A stretch of DNA of 64,000 nt from Paenibacillus woosongensis (lineage in GTDB: Bacteria > Bacillota > Bacilli > Paenibacillales > Paenibacillaceae): positions 2,046,001 to 2,110,000 of the forward strand of contig NZ_CP126084.1 in assembly GCF_030122845.1 (NCBI RefSeq). The letters are read 5' to 3'. Below are positions 60,180-64,000 of this stretch, piece by piece (position 1 is the stretch's first letter; each line of letters begins with the position of its first letter). The notes below the pieces were generated by a model. It saw only the letters and a list, made by a program, of their open reading frames with translations, was not told the DNA's origin and ran no database searches. A program made the translations under genes and the position numbers.

Positions 60180-62156
60180 ATGAATATTTTAACGGTTGAA
60201 CAAATTTCAAAGAGCTACGGGGAAAAGGTGCTGTTTCAGGACGCGTCTTTTGGAATGGAGGAGCATGACAAAATCGGCGTCATTGGCGTCAACGGGACTG
60301 GAAAGTCCACCTTCCTCCGCATTGTGGCCGGACTGGAGCAGCCGGATACTGGCCGGGTGGCGGTAAACAACGATATACGGATCGCCTGTCTGCCCCAGAA
60401 TCCCGATTTCGACCCGGAGACGACGGTGCTGCGGCAGGTATTTCAGGGCGGCGACCCGATGCTGCAGATTGTATCCGCATATATCGAAGCGGTGGAGCGG
60501 CTGGAGCTGCACCCGGCGGATGAACGGCTGCAGGCCGAGGTAACAAGGCTAAGTCAGGAAATGGACCGGCTGCAGGCCTGGAGCCTGGAAAGTGAAGCGA
60601 AGAGCGTGCTGTCCAAGCTTGGAATCACGGACTTCGGCGGGAAGGTTGGGGAACTATCGGGCGGGCAGCGCAAGCGGATCGCCTTGGCTTCGGCGCTGAT
60701 CGTGCCCTCTGAGCTGCTGATTCTTGACGAGCCGACGAACCATATCGATAATGATTCGGTGGCCTGGCTGGAGTCTTACCTGCAAAGACGGCGCGGCGCG
60801 CTGCTTCTCATTACGCATGACCGGTATTTCCTGGATCGGGTATGCAATGTCATGCTGGAGCTGGACCACGGGCGATTGTTCCGCTATGAAGCGAACTACA
60901 GCCGCTTCCTGGAGCTAAAGAGCGAGCGGGAGGAACGGGAGGCATCGGCGGAGCAGAAGCGGCAGAATCTGCTCCGCACGGAGCTGGCCTGGATTCGCCG
61001 AGGTGCAAAGGCAAGGACGACAAAGCAGAAGGCGAGAATTGAACGGTTTGAGAAACTGCAGCAGGAGAGAACCGAATATAAGAGCGAGCAGCTCGATATA
61101 TCGGTGGCCTCGACGCGGCTGGGGCGCAAAATCGTGGAAATCTTCGAACTAAGCAAGTCGGCCGGGGAACGCGTTCTGATCCGGGAGCTGACCTATACGG
61201 CGGTACCCGGCGACCGTGTCGGCATTGTTGGTCCGAACGGCAGCGGCAAATCGACGCTGCTCAACATGATCGCAGGGCGTATTGAGCCGGATCAGGGCTA
61301 TGTCGAGGTGGGGCCGACGGTGAAGCTGGGCTTCTTCACACAGGAGCATCAGGAGATGGATGACAAGCAGAGGGTCATCGAATACATTAAGGAGGAAGCC
61401 GAGGTCGTCACGACGGCAGACGGGTCGCGGATTACCGCGGCGCAGATGCTGGAGCGGTTTCTGTTCCCGCCGGCGATGCAGTGGACGCCGATCGGGAAGC
61501 TGTCGGGCGGCGAGAAGCGCCGGCTGTATTTGCTTCGCGTCTTTATGGGCGCGCCCAATGTGCTGCTGCTGGACGAGCCGACGAACGATCTTGACATTCA
61601 GACGCTGACCGTCCTGGAAGCTTATTTGGACGAGTTTCCGGGCGCTGTGTTCGTCGTATCCCATGACCGCTATTTCCTCGACCGTACCGTGGATAAAATT
61701 ATGGCGTTTGAGGGTGAGGGCGTTGTAGCGGTTCATGTCGGCGATTACAGCGATTATGCCGAGCGGGTACAGCAGCTTGGCAAGTCCGCTGATCCGGGAA
61801 TCGATTCTGCTGGCGGGAAAGGCAAAGGGGCCTCTACGGCGGCTTCAGGAGCAGGAAGCTCCGAAGGCGGGACGACGGGAGGTTCAGGCAGTCAAAGAGA
61901 TCAATCCCGCGTCGAGCGTGTGAAGTTCAGTTATAATGAGCAGCGGGAGTATGAAGCGATCGATGGTCTCGTTGAAGCAGCGGAGCAGCGGCTTGCCGAC
62001 ATCGCCTCGGCTATGGAGCAGGCGGTCAGCGATGCCTCCAGGCTGCAGGAGCTGATGAAGGAGCAGCAGGAAGCGGAGGCCGAGCTGGAGCGGCTGATGG
62101 ACCGCTGGACGTATTTGAACGAGCTGGCGGAGAAAATTGAGCAGCAGAAGAGTTAA
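60180..62156 (+). CDS. ABC-F ATPase (Uup/YfmR-like, ribosome-associated)
   Basis: 658 residues from ATG 60180. Two ABC domains: Walker A GVNGTGKST and GPNGSGKST, signatures ELSGGQRKRIALASAL and KLSGGEKRRLYLL, Walker B LLILDEPTNHID and VLLLDEPTNDLD. The linker between them holds the basic Arg-rich helix of ABC-F proteins (RTELAWIRRGAKARTTKQKA). The tail is a Ser/Gly spacer and a coiled coil (about 585-655). No transmembrane parts. Relatives act on stalled ribosomes, some giving antibiotic resistance; Uup/YfmR resolves proline stalling. The C-terminal coiled coil favours Uup. A 15-bp tandem duplication covers the stop. Confidence 0.9.
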   Translation: MNILTVEQISKSYGEKVLFQDASFGMEEHDKIGVIGVNGTGKSTFLRIVAGLEQPDTGRVAVNNDIRIACLPQNPDFDPETTVLRQVFQGGDPMLQIVSAYIEAVERLELHPADERLQAEVTRLSQEMDRLQAWSLESEAKSVLSKLGITDFGGKVGELSGGQRKRIALASALIVPSELLILDEPTNHIDNDSVAWLESYLQRRRGALLLITHDRYFLDRVCNVMLELDHGRLFRYEANYSRFLELKSEREEREASAEQKRQNLLRTELAWIRRGAKARTTKQKARIERFEKLQQERTEYKSEQLDISVASTRLGRKIVEIFELSKSAGERVLIRELTYTAVPGDRVGIVGPNGSGKSTLLNMIAGRIEPDQGYVEVGPTVKLGFFTQEHQEMDDKQRVIEYIKEEAEVVTTADGSRITAAQMLERFLFPPAMQWTPIGKLSGGEKRRLYLLRVFMGAPNVLLLDEPTNDLDIQTLTVLEAYLDEFPGAVFVVSHDRYFLDRTVDKIMAFEGEGVVAVHVGDYSDYAERVQQLGKSADPGIDSAGGKGKGASTAASGAGSSEGGTTGGSGSQRDQSRVERVKFSYNEQREYEAIDGLVEAAEQRLADIASAMEQAVSDASRLQELMKEQQEAEAELERLMDRWTYLNELAEKIEQQKS

Positions 62157-62181
62157 GAGCAGAAGAGTTAAGCAAAATTTA

Positions 62182-62228
62182 AGAGCACCCCATTCAGGAG
62201 TATCGGCTCCTGATCGGGTGCTCTTTTT
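62182..62228. terminator. Bidirectional terminator between the ABC-F and M42 genes
   Basis: AGAGCACCC at 62182-62190 pairs with GGGTGCTCT at 62216-62224; inner arms CAGGAG/CTCCTG; T5 on the plus strand, TTAAATTTT on the minus. Confidence 0.85.
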
Positions 62229-62256
62229 AGGTTGTTTAGCGGATGTTTCAGCGTCG

Positions 62257-63294
62257 TCAGCTCATCACATAAGCGGCCAGCAGCCGGGCCGTGTTCAAGA
62301 CCGCTTGCTTATGTGTCCTTTCCATGGCATGCGAAGCATGGACTCCCGGACCAATCAGAGCGGCGCGAATGTTGCTGCCCCCGCGCAGTGCCGCAGACGC
62401 GTCGGAGACGTAGTGCGGATAGATGTCGACCGCAAAAGGAATGTTGAGGTTCTGGGCGAGCTGGATCAGTTTGCCCGTCATTTCGTAGTCATAGGGCCCG
62501 GTCGAATCTTTGGCGCAGATCGACACATCCGTTTCCTTGCAGCTTAGGTCATCGCCGATCGTCCCCATGTCCACGGCAATCATTTCATGGATGCCGCCAG
62601 GCATCCATGAGGCGCCGTGACCGACTTCCTCGTAGTTAGAGATCAGCAGCACCACATCGTGCGCCGGCTGCCATCCTTCGCGCCGGCTTGATTCCAGCAG
62701 TCCAAACAGAGCCACAACGCTAGCCTTATCATCGAGATGGCGGGATTTCACGTAGCCGCTTGGCGTAATGACTGGACGGGCATCAAACGATATGAAGTCG
62801 CCGGGCATGATGCCCAGCTTCATTACGTCTTCTTTGCTGTTTACCAGCTCATCAATGCGAATTTCCATATGCTTCTCCTCGCGCGTGAAATCACGGGCAT
62901 CGCTATAGACATGGACAGAGGGGCGTGATGTCAGGATCGTTCCGGTGTAGGTCTTGCCGCTCCGTGTATGGATCGTGCAGTATTCGTTCTCAATGCTCTG
63001 CATCATGAACCCGCCGATGGAGGTGATGGCCAGCATTCCCTGGGAGGTAATAGAACGAACCATTGCTCCCAAAGTGTCTACATGCGCGCTGAGGGCAATG
63101 CGCCGCGAGGAATCCTTCCCTTTCATCGTGATGATGGCCCCGCCTTTTTCGTTTTGGGTAACGGCAAAGCCAAGCGCTTTGGCTTCGGCTTCAATCACTT
63201 TCATGATGCGATGGGTGAAGCCGCTGGGGCTTGGTGTGTTAAGAAGCTTGGTCAGCAAGTCCAGCATATATGTTTCATTGGGTTGGATGTTCAT
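62257..63294 (-). CDS. M42-family metallopeptidase (deblocking aminopeptidase)
   Basis: 345 residues from ATG 63294 with GAGGAGG; an in-frame ATG 12 codons earlier lies in the upstream gene. Metal ligands: LSAHVDTLG (His, Asp), RHLDDKASVVAL (Asp with metal), EEVGHGASW (Glu catalytic pair) and GGSNIRAALIGPGVHASHAMERT (terminal His). Two-metal cytosolic aminopeptidase, TET-like fold. It overlaps the LapA-like gene by 20 bp. Confidence 0.92.
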   Translation of the reverse strand: MNIQPNETYMLDLLTKLLNTPSPSGFTHRIMKVIEAEAKALGFAVTQNEKGGAIITMKGKDSSRRIALSAHVDTLGAMVRSITSQGMLAITSIGGFMMQSIENEYCTIHTRSGKTYTGTILTSRPSVHVYSDARDFTREEKHMEIRIDELVNSKEDVMKLGIMPGDFISFDARPVITPSGYVKSRHLDDKASVVALFGLLESSRREGWQPAHDVVLLISNYEEVGHGASWMPGGIHEMIAVDMGTIGDDLSCKETDVSICAKDSTGPYDYEMTGKLIQLAQNLNIPFAVDIYPHYVSDASAALRGGSNIRAALIGPGVHASHAMERTHKQAVLNTARLLAAYVMS

Positions 63295-63598
63295 GATCAG
63301 CCTCCTCTGGTGCGGATTTTTCGTTATCAAGAAATTCGTAGCCAGTAGCTTCCTGGATTTGCGCTAGTTTGGCGCTGAGTATTTTGACTTCCTTCTGCAG
63401 CCGGTATCCTCGGTAGATCCCGAAGGAGCCAACGATAATTCCGCCGAGCAGGGTCGAACCCAGAATAAGTAGAATGAGCGGAATATGTACGGAATTGAAC
63501 AGCAGGTTGACTTGAACCGGCTCCACGTTAATGACGGCAAATAACGCCGTGATGAGTGCGAAGACGAGAGCAAGAATGAGAGACCATTGTAGCTTCAT
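63275..63598 (-). CDS. LapA-domain (DUF1049) small membrane protein
   Basis: 107 residues from ATG 63598. Two hydrophobic helices: WSLILALVFALITALFAVINVEPVQVNLLF and PLILLILGSTLLGGIIVGSF, separated by a short turn, which is the LapA/DUF1049 pattern; a coiled coil follows (YRGYRLQKEVKILSAKLAQI), then an acidic tail. The E. coli relative YciS/LapA helps LPS control; the role in Gram-positives is unknown. Co-transcribed with the M42 gene. Confidence 0.85.
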   Translation of the reverse strand: MKLQWSLILALVFALITALFAVINVEPVQVNLLFNSVHIPLILLILGSTLLGGIIVGSFGIYRGYRLQKEVKILSAKLAQIQEATGYEFLDNEKSAPEEADHEHPTQ

Positions 63599-63628
63599 GT
63601 TTGTGCACCTTCCTTCTTGTATACAGTG

Positions 63629-63663
63629 TAAAATCCCTTACCCCAAAAGGGCAAGGGATTTCT
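63629..63663 (-). terminator. Terminator of pepF
   Basis: AAATCCCTT at 63631-63639 pairs with AAGGGATTT at 63653-63661; a T-rich tail on the minus strand. Separates pepF from the LapA-like gene. Confidence 0.75.
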
Positions 63664-63674
63664 CAATGAACCGG

Positions 63675-64000
63675 TTATTTCGTCAAGTTCTCCATTTGCT
63701 CGACCAACTCACCGAATACGCTCATCGCTTCGCGAATCGGCTCCGGCGAAGACATATCGACGCCGGCCTTTTTCAGGATGTTGATCGAATAGTCGCTGCC
63801 CCCGCTCTTGAGGAAGCCAAGATAGCGGTCAACGGCAGGCTGGCCTTCCTCCAGAATCTGTTTGGAGAAGCTCGTCGCCGCGCTGAAGCCGGTCGCGTAT
63901 TTGTACACGTAGAAGCTGGTGTAGAAATGCGGAATCCGCGCCCATTCCATCTCGATGTCTTGATCGACGGCCATCTCTTTGCCATGATACTTCACGTTGA
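63675..64000 (-). CDS. pepF: Oligoendopeptidase F, C-terminal end (partial, M3 family)
   Basis: Frame open from the window edge at 64000 to the stop at 63675, about 107 residues. The sequence VDQDIEMEWARIPHFYTSFYVYKYATGFSAATSF and GFLKSGGSDYSINILKKAGVDMSS is the well-conserved C-terminal region of PepF/M3B peptidases. The HExxH zinc motif is outside the window. Cytosolic zinc peptidase that trims oligopeptides. Confidence 0.92.
   Translation of the reverse strand, partial: NVKYHGKEMAVDQDIEMEWARIPHFYTSFYVYKYATGFSAATSFSKQILEEGQPAVDRYLGFLKSGGSDYSINILKKAGVDMSSPEPIREAMSVFGELVEQMENLTK

Overview
The window reads as a stretch of a Paenibacillus-type genome (Bacillota, Paenibacillaceae). The basis is strong AAGGAGG-like ribosome-binding sites, frequent GTG and TTG starts, an SLH-anchored surface protein, secreted plant-polysaccharide enzymes, a YjcZ-type sporulation peptide, a coproporphyrin-type haem block (hemE-hemH-hemY) and B. 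subtilis-like stress genes. Most of it is ordinary chromosome. No tRNA, rRNA, complete insertion sequence, prophage or CRISPR array was seen. The first gene (a CBM3-bearing protein) and the last (pepF) run off the ends.

Layout. 1-4.2 kb: end of a cellulose-binding protein, then a small thiazole/oxazole-modified peptide (TOMM) locus. It has a ThiF-like maturation protein and a docking-YcaO cyclodehydratase split by a G8 homopolymer frameshift, followed by a tiny YjcZ-like membrane peptide. 4.3-7.1 kb: DUF2306 membrane protein, GH43 glycosidase and a decayed regulator-like gene. 7.3-15.8 kb: a very large hybrid sensor kinase, its SARP-like response regulator, and a 1321-residue S-layer/FN3/LamG surface protein. 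16-21.1 kb: a paired SMR efflux operon divergent from its TetR regulator, then SDR, phosphotransferase, LMW phosphatase and SGNH hydrolase genes. 21.2-25.8 kb: a YdeI-like gene and a complete quinone/electrophile stress cluster resembling the MhqR regulon, with two palindromic operators. 25.9-32.5 kb: oxalate-decarboxylase-like bicupin, DUF1697, GH10 xylanase under a CRE-like site, ribokinase, a block of inverted intergenic repeats, a DUF559-like/winged-helix gene with an attenuator-like leader, and a deaminase.

32.7-38 kb: two Gfo/Idh/MocA oxidoreductases (the first without a standard start codon), two pseudogene remnants, a Nif3-like protein, and an HxlR-DsbA pair in which HxlR also lacks a standard start. 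38-47.2 kb: J-domain/TPR protein coupled to a DUF1266 protein, patatin lipase, several small housekeeping genes, glutamate racemase, TraX-like protein, M14 peptidase, a cysteine-free HesB/IscA-fold protein and a DUF1450 protein. 47.2-64 kb: LTA-synthase-like sulfatase, rRNA methyltransferase, O-methyltransferase, MFS transporter, hemEHY, CapA-like protein, GDPD, FAA hydrolase, DUF92 protein, ABC-F ATPase, M42 peptidase, LapA-like protein and pepF.

The clearest multi-gene logic is in four places: the MarR-controlled detoxification operon with its two operators; the TetR/SMR pair with tandem operators around the promoter; the haem operon; and the kinase/regulator pair next to a surface protein. 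The observations most worth a second look are the G8 frameshift in the TOMM cyclodehydratase, the cysteine-free His-rich HesB-like protein, the two genes that seem to start at ATA/ATT, the attenuator-like leader before the DUF559-like gene, and the nested inverted repeats at 30.85-31.04 kb. All function calls come from reading the sequence; no database search was run.
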